Source: Eubacteriales Family XIII. Incertae Sedis bacterium (lineage in GTDB: Bacteria > Bacillota > Clostridia > Peptostreptococcales > Anaerovoracaceae). Taken from it: a stretch of 7,486 nt of DNA. The DNA is taken from NCBI GenBank assembly GCA_031272745.1, contig JAISTF010000089.1, positions 1-7,486 on the forward strand, given 5' to 3'. This document shows, one piece after another, positions 1-6,251 of this stretch. Below the pieces are notes generated by a model. That model saw only the letters and a program-made list of their open reading frames with translations, was not told the DNA's origin and searched no databases. Within the stretch, counting starts at the first letter, position 1; every line of letters starts with the position of its first letter. The translations under genes were made by a program, and so were the position numbers.

Positions 1-1322
1 GTTCCGTCGGAAAACCGCCAGATTCGCCATTGGCCGGTGTCCACTCTTTCAACGGTCTCGGTCACGTCCAGCGCCCACGTCCCGCCGTACTTCGATGCCA
101 TCTGCGCTGCGGTGCTCTCTCCTGTGTTCGTCGTTTCGTAGATTGACCCTACCGGATGCGCGGCAAGGAACATCTTGGTGTCCGTCGTGGTCGCTGCCAA
201 TGTCGCCAATTGCGAGGACAGGCTGTCCGTTGCATCCTCGAGCGATGCCACGTCGTTCTCAAGCAATGCCACGTCGTTCTTCAGGGACGTCGTCGAGGAG
301 CTTCCGATAGATTCAAAGCTCGTTTTGTCCTCGTTCGAAACTTTAAGTTCGATGCTGCTTTTCCCGCCGGATGCGCGATAGATCTTCCCCGATATGGCCC
401 TCTGCAATGCGATTCCGAGGTCGTAGTCGCGCCCGCCTACGACGTCTCCGATTTCCGGATCATCGCCGTCCGCGTAGTCGAGCGATAGTTCCATGCCGTC
501 TGCAAGGCCGAGAAGACGCTCAATCCCGCCTTTCGCGAGCTCCGACGCGTCTTCTGCTGATGTGAGCTCGTATATGGCGACCATCTCGTCCTCGCCTGCG
601 TAATATTTCGTCGTGCCGACGGAGCCGTCCGCCTGCAAATACACATCCACGCGCAGGCGGTCTTTCAAATCGCCTTTGCCGAGGCAGATCAGATGATTTA
701 TCCCCTCTCCCTTCTCCGCGAGCGTCACGCTGCCGCCTTTGTTCTTGCTGTACTCCCATTCCTCGCTGTAATCGACGATTGGCACGGCCTCCACGACGAC
801 GGAGAACGCCTCGCCTGAGTTCCCGCGCTCCGCGTGGATGGAAAGCCGGTATCCCACGGTCTCCAGCATTCGCGTGAGCCCTTCGAGTTTCGTGGTGTAT
901 CGCGCGAATTGGTAGCTCGGTATGTCCACGGACGCGGACGACGGCACGGTGAAAAATTCGCCCACGCTGCCGTTCTCCGCGAGGATTTGCGCAATGACGG
1001 CGTTCGCGTCCCCGCTGACGGTCCGGTAGTCGTCGCCGGCGAACGGCTGCACGACGTCGCGCTCCAGCATTCCCCTCCAGCACAGGCCGCCCCACGTCAC
1101 CTCGTCCCCGTCTGACTGCGCAGAGAACGTCCTTACCATCCCGCCGAACTCCGTGCCGGGCAGGAAGACGAACGCGCCTTTCTCTACGCCCTGCGCTTTG
1201 CTCGCGGACCTGGATACTTTGATCTCGAAGTCGTTGCTTTCGCCAGGCGCGAAGTCGAGCGAGCTATACAGACGCAGGCTCGCCGTTTCCATCCTGTCGT
1301 GCCCGGCGACTACAAAATCCAT
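1..1322 (-). CDS. Gp37-like tail-tip protein with coiled coil and collar-type C-terminus (3' end cut by window)
   Basis: The frame is open from an ATG at 1322 to the window edge, 440 residues without a stop; the C-terminus lies outside. Residues 1-331 look like the siphovirus ReqiPepy6 Gp37-like tail protein family, which sits after Dit and builds the tail tip or host-contact hub (family resemblance by eye, no search). Residues about 347-376 are a heptad-patterned coiled coil (ENDVASLEDATDSLSSQL), suggesting a trimeric stalk. From residue 389 a segment beginning HPVGSIYETT, with GGTWA at 413-417, resembles the short C-terminal domain of many phage collar/fibre proteins; the visible end is WRIWRFSDG. 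The start is supported by AGAGGAG about 9 nt upstream, and the gene overlaps the end of Dit by 13 nt. No peptidase, lysozyme or glycosidase motif is visible, although proteins at this place often carry one. Codon use is more AT-rich than in the head genes. It could also be called a tail-associated endopeptidase-like or minor tail protein. Confidence 0.8.
   Translation of the reverse strand, partial: MDFVVAGHDRMETASLRLYSSLDFAPGESNDFEIKVSRSASKAQGVEKGAFVFLPGTEFGGMVRTFSAQSDGDEVTWGGLCWRGMLERDVVQPFAGDDYRTVSGDANAVIAQILAENGSVGEFFTVPSSASVDIPSYQFARYTTKLEGLTRMLETVGYRLSIHAERGNSGEAFSVVVEAVPIVDYSEEWEYSKNKGGSVTLAEKGEGINHLICLGKGDLKDRLRVDVYLQADGSVGTTKYYAGEDEMVAIYELTSAEDASELAKGGIERLLGLADGMELSLDYADGDDPEIGDVVGGRDYDLGIALQRAISGKIYRASGGKSSIELKVSNEDKTSFESIGSSSTTSLKNDVALLENDVASLEDATDSLSSQLATLAATTTDTKMFLAAHPVGSIYETTNTGESTAAQMASKYGGTWALDVTETVERVDTGQWRIWRFSDG
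245..280 (-). repeat. 21-bp-period direct repeat encoding one coiled-coil heptad
   Basis: On the + strand the 15-mer ATGCCACGTCGTTCT occurs at 245-259 and again at 266-280, exactly 21 bp apart. In the coding strand this gives NDVALLE followed by NDVASLE, so one seven-residue coiled-coil unit appears duplicated in frame. The repeat sits in the stalk-like segment of the Gp37-like tail protein. Confidence 0.85.
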
Positions 1323-2209
1323 GTCGGCTCGCTCCTCTGCACTTTCAGCGTCATGTCAAAAAAGCAGTTGCTCTGCACGAGCACGCCGGCGGACGGGACG
1401 GGCGCGAAGTTGTCCCATTCCTTCACCTGCATGTTGTACGCGTTTTGCACGTCGCCGTATCCGTTGTTCAGCATGATCGTCTTCGCCTCGCTGTCGATGA
1501 CGACGTTCCCGCCGGATGGGACGCTCAAAGGGTGCGCGGACGTGCCGAGTCCGTACTGGTTCCCGGCGATGGAAATGCGCGGGTTGACGACAGGCCCGTA
1601 TATCGTCATGACGAACTCCGCTTCGCCGTACTCCCCGTTCACGAGCTCGTAGACGAAATCCGAGGACCCGAAGTCGAAGCCGCCGGACGCGCCAGACTGG
1701 AAGTCCACGCCCGCATCCCCGCCGGAGCTCTGGAAGTCGAAGCCGCCGAGAAGAACGGCGCCCTCGTTCGCGGAGTAGGAGAACTGCATTTCCTTCACCC
1801 ACAGCGGCTTCGGGGCCATGACCTTCAGGACGACGGTCGCGATACGGTTTTCGAGTATCCAGATCGTCTTTTTCGACGCGACGACGTAGCATTCCATGTA
1901 CGTCCCGTCCTCGAGCGACAGGCGTCCGGGCGACGTCCTCGCGACGTCCCGCCCGAACGTCTCGTAAAGCGCGTTCATCGCGGCCGCGAAATCCTCTTTC
2001 CCGTCGGCGTGGACGGCCAGCTCGATTTCCCTCGAATAGTCCGTCCGCTTGAACTGCGCCACGCGCACGCCGACGCCGCCCGTTTCCTCCGTGTCGCATC
2101 CCCACTCCCAGTCGAGCAAATCCGACGCCACCACGGTGTACGGCGGCGCCGTGAGGTCGAGCGCGCGGCCTTCGCTGTTGACGTACTGGATGCCCCGCGC
2201 CGTCCTCAT
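1310..2209 (-). CDS. dit: Distal tail protein (Dit), siphovirus tail family
   Basis: This 299-residue protein lies directly after the tape measure gene, the canonical Dit position. Dit forms the hexameric ring closing the tail tube and carrying the tip proteins. Residues 1-140 fit the N-terminal split-barrel domain of the Sipho_tail family: a GIQYVNSEGRALDL start, a Tyr/Phe-rich strand pattern, and a KPLWVKE end typical of the domain boundary. Residues 155-182 are a Gly/Asp/Phe-rich linker with three GxDFxS units. Residues 198-290 fit the C-terminal galectin-like beta domain (MTIYGPVVNPRISI, VVIDSEAKTIMLNNG). The ATG at 2209 overlaps the tape measure stop as ATGA, and GAGGGG lies about 7-8 nt upstream, so translation is probably coupled. 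The stop is TAG. Family assignment is from sequence style plus position. Confidence 0.87.
   Translation of the reverse strand: MRTARGIQYVNSEGRALDLTAPPYTVVASDLLDWEWGCDTEETGGVGVRVAQFKRTDYSREIELAVHADGKEDFAAAMNALYETFGRDVARTSPGRLSLEDGTYMECYVVASKKTIWILENRIATVVLKVMAPKPLWVKEMQFSYSANEGAVLLGGFDFQSSGGDAGVDFQSGASGGFDFGSSDFVYELVNGEYGEAEFVMTIYGPVVNPRISIAGNQYGLGTSAHPLSVPSGGNVVIDSEAKTIMLNNGYGDVQNAYNMQVKEWDNFAPVPSAGVLVQSNCFFDMTLKVQRSEPTWIL
1664..1747 (-). repeat. GxDFxS repeat linker in Dit
   Basis: Residues 155-182 of Dit contain GFDFQS, GVDFQS and GFDFGS at 10-11 residue spacing, separated by Gly/Ser/Ala/Asp. At the DNA level related stretches (for example GAAGTCGAAGCCGCCG on the + strand) recur within it. 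The segment lies between the N- and C-terminal domains. Many Dit proteins have an aromatic/Asp/Tyr-rich short repeat at this junction, so this is probably a variant of that linker. Confidence 0.75.
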
Positions 2210-4389
2210 GCCGCGCCCCTCACCGCGCGCGCGAGCTCGCGTTCGTTCACCACGAACACCTGGCCCTGCTCCGTCAGCTCGACGAGCCGCTCAAGCAGCG
2301 CCGTCGTCCTCGGCTTTGCGTTCGGGTTGTACAGGCCGCCCTCCGCGGCCGAAAGCTCCCCGGGCGACCAGGCGGAAAGCCTCGCCGCCTCCACGCGCGG
2401 CGCGACCGTCGCGGCGCTCGACGCCGCCTCCGCCGCTTCCTTCACGACGCCGAGCGCGCCGTCCATGCCGCCGGCGAGCCCTTCCATCAGCATCTCGCCC
2501 ATCCACGCCGTTTCTTTCGACGGGGACGAAATCCCGAACAGATTTTTCAGGAACCCGAGCACGTCGCCGACCCAGCCGGTGATCTTGTCTTTGATCCACT
2601 GGAGCGAGCCGGTGATGCCGTCCCACAGACCCTCCACGAGATCCCGTCCGATGTTGGCGACTTTCGAGAAGCCTTCTTTGATTTTGTCCGGAATGTCCTG
2701 CGCGAAACCCTTGACCTTCCCGCCGATCCACGACGCGAAGGAGCTGACGCCTTCCCACAAGTCTTTCACGAAGTCCACGCCCGTCTGCACGATCTTCACG
2801 ACGCCCTCGGCGATTTTCCCGGGCAGCGCCTTCGCGAAGTTCACGACGTTCGTCCCGATCCAGACGGCGAAGGACGCGACGCCCTCCCAGAGCTGTTTCA
2901 CGAAATCCACGCCCTTCCCGAAAATCTCCTTGAGCCCGTTCCACATCTTCAGGACGAGCTCGCCCGCGAAACCGATCGTGTGGTCCCACAGCCACGAGCC
3001 GAGCGAGCTGACCCCCTCCCACAGCTTCGTCACGATGAGCTTGCCGAGCTCCAGCAGCTTCGTCCCGATCAGAACCATCAGGTTCCCGAGCCCCGTCAGG
3101 ATGAGCAGGCCGAGGTTTTTCAGCCCTTCAAGCAGGAGCGTACCGAGCTCGATGAGCGCGGGCTTCAGCACCGGCCACGCGTCGATGAACGCCGTCTTGA
3201 CGCCCTCCACGATCTCCGGAATCGCGTCGATGAGCGCCGTGATGATGAGCGGGAGCGCCTGCACGAGCGCGATGACGATCTGCACCGCCGCCTCGACGAG
3301 CGCCGTGATCAGCATCGGCAGGATCGTCGGGAGCGCCTGCACGATGGCCGTGACCACCTGCCCGATTACCTGTATGAGCATGGGAAGAATCTGGCCGACC
3401 GCGCCGACGATCGTCGGCAGAAGCTCGCTGATCGCGCCGAGGATGGCCGGAAGCACCTCCGGAAGGTGCGACACCACCCTCTCGATGAGCGGCACGACGT
3501 TCGACACGACGGACCCCACCGAGTCCATCAAGTTCTGCGCGAGCTGGCCCACGTCCGCGTCCGCGTCGCCGAGGCCGGCCAGAAGATTTTTGAACGACGC
3601 CTGCACCATGCCGATGGAGCCTTGCAGCGTGGTCGCCGCCTCCTTGGACGTGGTGCCCATGATGCCCATCTTCTCCTGCGTCGCGTGGATGCCCTCGATG
3701 ATCTTGTCGAACGGCACGTCCTTCACCGTCTCGGCCGTCACCGTCATCGAGTCACCGAGCACGCCGGACTCGTTGACGAGCCGCGCCATCTCCGACGCCG
3801 TGCCGCCGTATCCGAGCTTCAGGTTGTCGAGCATGGTGTAGTTCTGCTTCGCGAAGCCCTGGTATGCCTGCTGGATGGATGACAGGTCCGTGCCGAAGGT
3901 GTTCGCGTTGTCCGACATGTCCACCATAGCCAGGTTCGCCACGTCCGCCGCCTGCTTTGTGTCTCCGCCAAGCCCGCTGATCAGCGCGGCCGAGAAGCTC
4001 GTCACGTTCTGCATGTACTCGTTCGCCGACACTCCCGCCGTCCTGTACGCCTCCTGCGCGTACTTCTCCATCGCCGAGGCGTTCTCCCCGAACAGCTTCT
4101 TGATGCCGCCGATGTTCTGCTCGTACGCGCCGTACTCCTCGAGCACGCCCTTGAAGAGCGCGCTCATCCCGGACGCGACGGCCTGGACGCCCGCCAGCGC
4201 GGTGTTGAACAGCGCCGCGCCGATGCCGACGCCGATGCCCGCCTTGATGCCCGCGCCGAGCTTCGAGCCCGTGCTCTTGCCCGCGCTCGTGGCGTCGCCG
4301 CCCATCAGCGTCTCAAGATTGCCTTTGATGCCCTGCGTCGTGGGAACGATCTGCACGTACGCCTGCGCTATTTCAGCCCCTGTCGCCAT
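2206..4389 (-). CDS. Tail tape measure protein
   Basis: This 727-residue protein is the largest complete gene here. Tape measure proteins set tail length during assembly, fill the tube lumen and leave with the DNA at infection. The N-terminus (AYVQIVPTTQGIKGNLETL) and residues about 85-275 match the common Gram-positive phage tape measure style (PhageMin_Tail-like), with a Gly/Ala hydrophobic stretch near 45-75. Residues 313-610 are hydrophobic repeats: LPxI-type units in an 11-residue register, then three full and one partial 44-residue units with an LWEG core. After the repeats comes the SPSKETAWMGEMLMEGLAGG segment (622-641), common near the C-terminus of such proteins. No lysozyme or peptidase motif is visible. 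The ATG at 4389 overlaps the chaperone fusion by 17 nt. The nearest good SD, GGAGG, is 12 nt upstream, rather far; AGGGG is only 2 nt away. By the lambda-derived rule of about 0.15 nm per residue the tail would be near 110 nm (inference). Confidence 0.95.
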   Translation of the reverse strand: MATGAEIAQAYVQIVPTTQGIKGNLETLMGGDATSAGKSTGSKLGAGIKAGIGVGIGAALFNTALAGVQAVASGMSALFKGVLEEYGAYEQNIGGIKKLFGENASAMEKYAQEAYRTAGVSANEYMQNVTSFSAALISGLGGDTKQAADVANLAMVDMSDNANTFGTDLSSIQQAYQGFAKQNYTMLDNLKLGYGGTASEMARLVNESGVLGDSMTVTAETVKDVPFDKIIEGIHATQEKMGIMGTTSKEAATTLQGSIGMVQASFKNLLAGLGDADADVGQLAQNLMDSVGSVVSNVVPLIERVVSHLPEVLPAILGAISELLPTIVGAVGQILPMLIQVIGQVVTAIVQALPTILPMLITALVEAAVQIVIALVQALPLIITALIDAIPEIVEGVKTAFIDAWPVLKPALIELGTLLLEGLKNLGLLILTGLGNLMVLIGTKLLELGKLIVTKLWEGVSSLGSWLWDHTIGFAGELVLKMWNGLKEIFGKGVDFVKQLWEGVASFAVWIGTNVVNFAKALPGKIAEGVVKIVQTGVDFVKDLWEGVSSFASWIGGKVKGFAQDIPDKIKEGFSKVANIGRDLVEGLWDGITGSLQWIKDKITGWVGDVLGFLKNLFGISSPSKETAWMGEMLMEGLAGGMDGALGVVKEAAEAASSAATVAPRVEAARLSAWSPGELSAAEGGLYNPNAKPRTTALLERLVELTEQGQVFVVNERELARAVRGAA
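2560..3045 (-). repeat. 44-residue (132-bp) tandem repeats in the tape measure gene
   Basis: Four units in the protein: residues 449-492, 493-536, 537-580 and a partial 581-610. Each has a GxxxVxxLWEGVxSxxxWI-type core (fourth copy LVEGLWDGITGSLQWI). Units 2 and 3 are the closest pair (GVDFVKQLWEGVASF against GVDFVKDLWEGVSSF). The exact 132-bp spacing without indels suggests in-frame tandem duplication under length constraint. Confidence 0.85.
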
Positions 4390-5055
4390 TTCCCCTGATT
4401 TCCTCCAGCTTCTCCATGAAATCCTCCGGCGTGTCGAACGTCTCCAGCTCCTCGGCCTTCCTCGCGCGGGCGAGGATCGGCTTCGGCCGCTTCCGGCCTT
4501 TCTCGCCGTCCTTCGTCTTCGACCAGCACAGCCACCGCAGCATGTCCGCCTGCAGCGCCATCAGTTCCGTTTCGAGCGGGAACTGCATCCCGGCCAGCTT
4601 CATCATCGTCCGCGAGGACGGACGGAGCCCGAGCGCGAGCGTGGCGGCGTACAGCGGGTCCGTCATGAGCGGAAGGTCGAGGCCGTACGTCTCGCGGAAG
4701 TCGCATGTGAGCTCGTCCTTCGCCTTGCCGAGCATGACGGCAAGGCTTAGGATTTTTTTAGCTCGCCGGCCCTCCGGAATATCTCGAACACCGCCTTCGC
4801 CATCGCGTCGATCGGCACCGTCCCGTCAGGCCGCGCGAGCGCCCTGTCGAGCTTCGCGCGGTCCTCCGGCGCGAACATGCTTTCCACGATGCGCGGGAGG
4901 ACGAGCACGTTGTTCTTCTCCGCCAGCTCGGTGATCTGCTCGAGGAATTCCATGCTGTTGATCTTGTTCGGGTCGATGCTCTTCGCGAGCTGCGCGAACG
5001 TCGTCTCGATCTTCGCGGGCTTCGCCGGAAGCCCGCCCTGGTTCTTCGCCGCCAT
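4373..5055 (-). CDS. Tail assembly chaperone, -1 frameshift fusion (gpGT-like)
   Basis: Predicted 227-residue product made when ribosomes slip back one base at 4753-4759: 101 residues of the upstream frame, then ILSLAVMLGKAKDEL and on to the TGA at 4373. In lambda and most long-tailed phages the equivalent gpG-gpGT pair is just upstream of the tape measure gene and coats it while the tube assembles; the frameshift ratio matters. The downstream part has features of DUF5361-like phage proteins (YGLDLPLMTDPLYAATLALGL near its start, then WLCWSKTKDGEKGRKRPKPI), by eye only. There is no stop in the -1 frame between the slip site and the first ATG at 4735. That ATG sits in the hairpin loop with no SD, so independent initiation is unlikely. 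The coding end overlaps the tape measure start by 17 nt. Confidence 0.87.
4722..4746 (-). promoter_or_regulatory. Frameshift-stimulating hairpin
   Basis: Perfect 9-bp inverted repeat: GCCTTGCCG at 4722-4730 pairs with CGGCAAGGC at 4738-4746, leaving a 7-nt loop (4731-4737). On the mRNA it begins 6 nt after the slippery heptamer, inside the usual 5-9 nt spacing. It lies wholly within coding sequence and has no U-tract after it, so it is not a terminator. Confidence 0.82.
4747..5055 (-). CDS. Tail assembly chaperone, zero-frame product (gpG-like)
   Basis: This 102-residue protein ends ELKKS with a TAA inside the frameshift spacer. It starts MAAKNQGGLPAKPAK and is then mainly helical and charged (INSMEFLEQITELAEKNN, then PEDRAKLDRAL). 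Its size and position between the major tail protein and the tape measure gene match gpG-type chaperones. The ATG at 5055 has GGAGGC about 7 nt upstream and lies 13 nt after the major tail stop. This should be the more abundant of the two products; the minor one is the -1 fusion. Sequence alone would leave the family unclear; context and the frameshift signal decide it. Confidence 0.88.
   Translation of the reverse strand: MAAKNQGGLPAKPAKIETTFAQLAKSIDPNKINSMEFLEQITELAEKNNVLVLPRIVESMFAPEDRAKLDRALARPDGTVPIDAMAKAVFEIFRRAGELKKS
4753..4759 (-). promoter_or_regulatory. Slippery heptamer A_AAA_AAA for -1 frameshifting
   Basis: On the coding strand the zero-frame codons read CTA AAA AAA TCC TAA. The seven A's form the X_XXY_YYZ heptamer, so both tRNAs can re-pair one base back. 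The next -1 codon is ATC (4753-4751), leading into the open downstream frame. The zero-frame stop is only one codon further on. Confidence 0.9.
4770..4775 (-). promoter_or_regulatory. Internal SD-like GGAGGG upstream of the slip site
   Basis: GGAGGG on the coding strand ends 10 nt before the slippery heptamer, inside codons for Arg-Arg-Ala. An SD-like AGGGAG at the same distance stimulates the E. coli dnaX -1 frameshift, so a stimulator role is likely here. No start codon follows at initiation distance in a useful frame. Confidence 0.6.
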
Positions 5056-5068
5056 GCCCAGCCTCCGC

Positions 5069-5635
5069 TCAGCCGGCCGCCGCGGTGCTGACGATGTACT
5101 CGTACGCCGTCACGCCGGACGCGTCCGGAAACGCCGAGATCGTCGTCTCGTACCCGATCGCGTCGCCGTCCGCGTACGTGACCTCGCCGACCTCCGTCAC
5201 TTTGCCGGACGGGATGACGATCCGCTTCGCCGTGTCGTTCGACATGACGATCTCGAAGACCCAGCGCTTCAGCGGCAGATCCTCGCTCGTGTGCTGCACG
5301 GTGACGCCCGTGTCGATCGTGCCGGTGACGTTGCCCTCGCCGTACACGTTTTTCAAAACGTCCACGTTCCTGCTCTCGATGAGCGTGAATGCGTACGTCT
5401 CCGAATAGCTCGTGCGCACCGTGAGGACCTTCTCCCCGCCCCACGCCACGATGTCCTGCGAATCCGTCTCCGCGCCGTTGACGAGCCCGTCCTCGTTCGC
5501 ATAGCCGAGGCATGTGTAATCCGACGATAGCGCCGTCGTCGCGTCCGTCGGGAGCGCCGTTGAGAGCGGCGCCGTGTAGATGGCCCCTCCCGTCTTCGGC
5601 TTTCCGACCGACACGTTTGCTGCGTTGTTGCTCAT
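5069..5635 (-). CDS. Major tail (tube) protein
   Basis: This 188-residue protein should form the hexameric rings stacked around the tape measure to make the tail tube. It begins MSNNAANVSVGKPKTGGAIY and continues with AYANEDG/GYANEDG-type and beta-rich stretches (CLGYANEDGLVNGAET, VLTVRTSYSETYAFTLIES), a style seen in many Gram-positive siphophage tube proteins. It ends YEYIVSTAAAG. Size and place between terminator and chaperones fit. The ATG at 5635 overlaps the terminator gene stop (ATGA) but also has its own perfect AAGGAGGT, so it can be initiated independently and strongly. No added Ig-like domain is seen; the C-terminus stops soon after the tube-like part. Confidence 0.88.
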   Translation of the reverse strand: MSNNAANVSVGKPKTGGAIYTAPLSTALPTDATTALSSDYTCLGYANEDGLVNGAETDSQDIVAWGGEKVLTVRTSYSETYAFTLIESRNVDVLKNVYGEGNVTGTIDTGVTVQHTSEDLPLKRWVFEIVMSNDTAKRIVIPSGKVTEVGEVTYADGDAIGYETTISAFPDASGVTAYEYIVSTAAAG

Positions 5636-5994
5636 TGCGTTACCTCCTTGTAAAACGTAAGTTCATAGACCGCCTGGTACCTGCCCATCCCGCCGTCGAG
5701 GTCGGGGAAGTTGTACGGCCCGCTGTTGCGCGCGCACCGCGTGATCGCGCCGCTCCCCGACGGGATGGCCAGCATCGCCGCGTCGACGAGCTCCGCGAGC
5801 TCCGACGCCTCGTAGCGGCCCTGCGCCCAGGACTGCACCGCCACCGTCGCGGCGTCGATCGCCACGTTCGCCAGCGTCCCGCCGGTCCGCTCCGCCGTCA
5901 CGAAGGACGCGGGGCGGCTTTTCGGCACGTCCGCGAACGCGGGCACGGGGAGCGCCGCGCCGAGGGCCTGTATGACCGCCGCCTCGATGTTCAC
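5632..5994 (-). CDS. Tail terminator (tail-completion) protein
   Basis: This 120-residue protein starts at GTG 5994, which overlaps the preceding stop as GTGA; GGAGGC lies about 8-9 nt upstream. Terminator proteins cap the head-proximal end of the finished tube and make the tail joinable to the head. The sequence has an N-terminal helix (NIEAAVIQALGAAL), a strand/turn region (RPASFVTAERTGGTL), a helix (YEASELAELVDAAMLAI) and a C-terminal strand ending ELTFYKEVTQ. This helix-strand order fits the gpU-like terminator fold. The assignment rests mainly on being the last gene before the tube protein. An upstream extension in the same frame is open but has no supported start. Confidence 0.75.
   Translation of the reverse strand: MNIEAAVIQALGAALPVPAFADVPKSRPASFVTAERTGGTLANVAIDAATVAVQSWAQGRYEASELAELVDAAMLAIPSGSGAITRCARNSGPYNFPDLDGGMGRYQAVYELTFYKEVTQ
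5642..5649 (-). promoter_or_regulatory. Strong ribosome binding site of the major tail gene
   Basis: AAGGAGGT on the coding strand ends 6 nt before the ATG at 5635. It is the longest anti-SD match I found in the window and fits the need for many copies of the tube subunit. Confidence 0.85.
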
Positions 5995-6251
5995 CCTTTG
6001 CCTCCGATCGCCTTCGCGAGCGTGTTGTGCCGCGCGTTTTCCGCGGCCGCCGCATTGTCCGCCGCGCGGACGGTGCCGTATATGCGGTTCTTGCCGGCGT
6101 AGACCGCCGACTCGTAACGCTCCCCGCCCATCGACGAGGCGCGCGCGGCGGCTTCGCTCGCGAGGCGCGCGACGATCTGCCTCGCGCCGTCGCTTTTCAA
6201 AAGCTCCGAGCGGACCGCCTGCCGGTTCAGCTTCAGCTTGAACGCGGTCAT
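5991..6251 (-). CDS. Short neck / HK97 gp10-like head-tail joining protein
   Basis: This 86-residue basic protein starts MTAFKLKLNRQAVRSELLKS and continues through a helix to AVYAGKNRIYGTVRAADNAAAAENARHNTLAKAI. Position between stopper and terminator is that of gp10-type tail-completion or neck proteins. The TVRAADNAAAAENARHNTL part resembles the end of short neck proteins in actinobacteriophages, where a strand carrying 'V' residues is followed by an Ala-rich helix. It is shorter than the 110-150 residues usual for HK97 gp10-like proteins. ATG at 6251 overlaps the previous stop as ATGA; GGAGG is 8 nt upstream. The stop overlaps the next GTG. Function is inferred from order. Confidence 0.68.
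   Translation of the reverse strand: MTAFKLKLNRQAVRSELLKSDGARQIVARLASEAAARASSMGGERYESAVYAGKNRIYGTVRAADNAAAAENARHNTLAKAIGGKG

Noticed and set aside
520..1095. Long arginine-rich minus-strand frame inside the Gp37-like gene
   Set aside because: It lies in a wrong frame of a gene with continuous sensible coding from 1322 to the edge; its composition (Arg/Gly/Ala) is frame-shadow composition. The same holds for similar frames at 1356-2105, 2291-3022 and 4758-5513.
1445..3841. A 798-codon open frame on the + strand opposite the tape measure and Dit genes
   Set aside because: It is antisense to two clear tail genes, has an arginine/histidine- then serine/proline-rich low-information translation, and exists because the minus-strand genes avoid TTA, CTA and TCA codons in GC-rich DNA. 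No ribosome binding site or family motif was seen.
4373..4735. The downstream chaperone part as an independent gene starting at ATG 4735
   Set aside because: There is no SD before that ATG and it sits in the loop of the frameshift hairpin. The frame is open back to the slippery site, so fusion by -1 frameshifting explains it better.
3875..4750. A 291-codon + strand open frame over the tape measure start and chaperone region
   Set aside because: Antisense shadow of confident genes; the second half is Arg/Pro/Leu-rich, as expected from GC-rich antisense translation.
4722..4760. Hairpin next to an A/T run as a possible intrinsic terminator
   Set aside because: In the transcribed direction the A-run precedes the hairpin and no U-tract follows it; it also lies within coding sequence in the middle of a tail operon.
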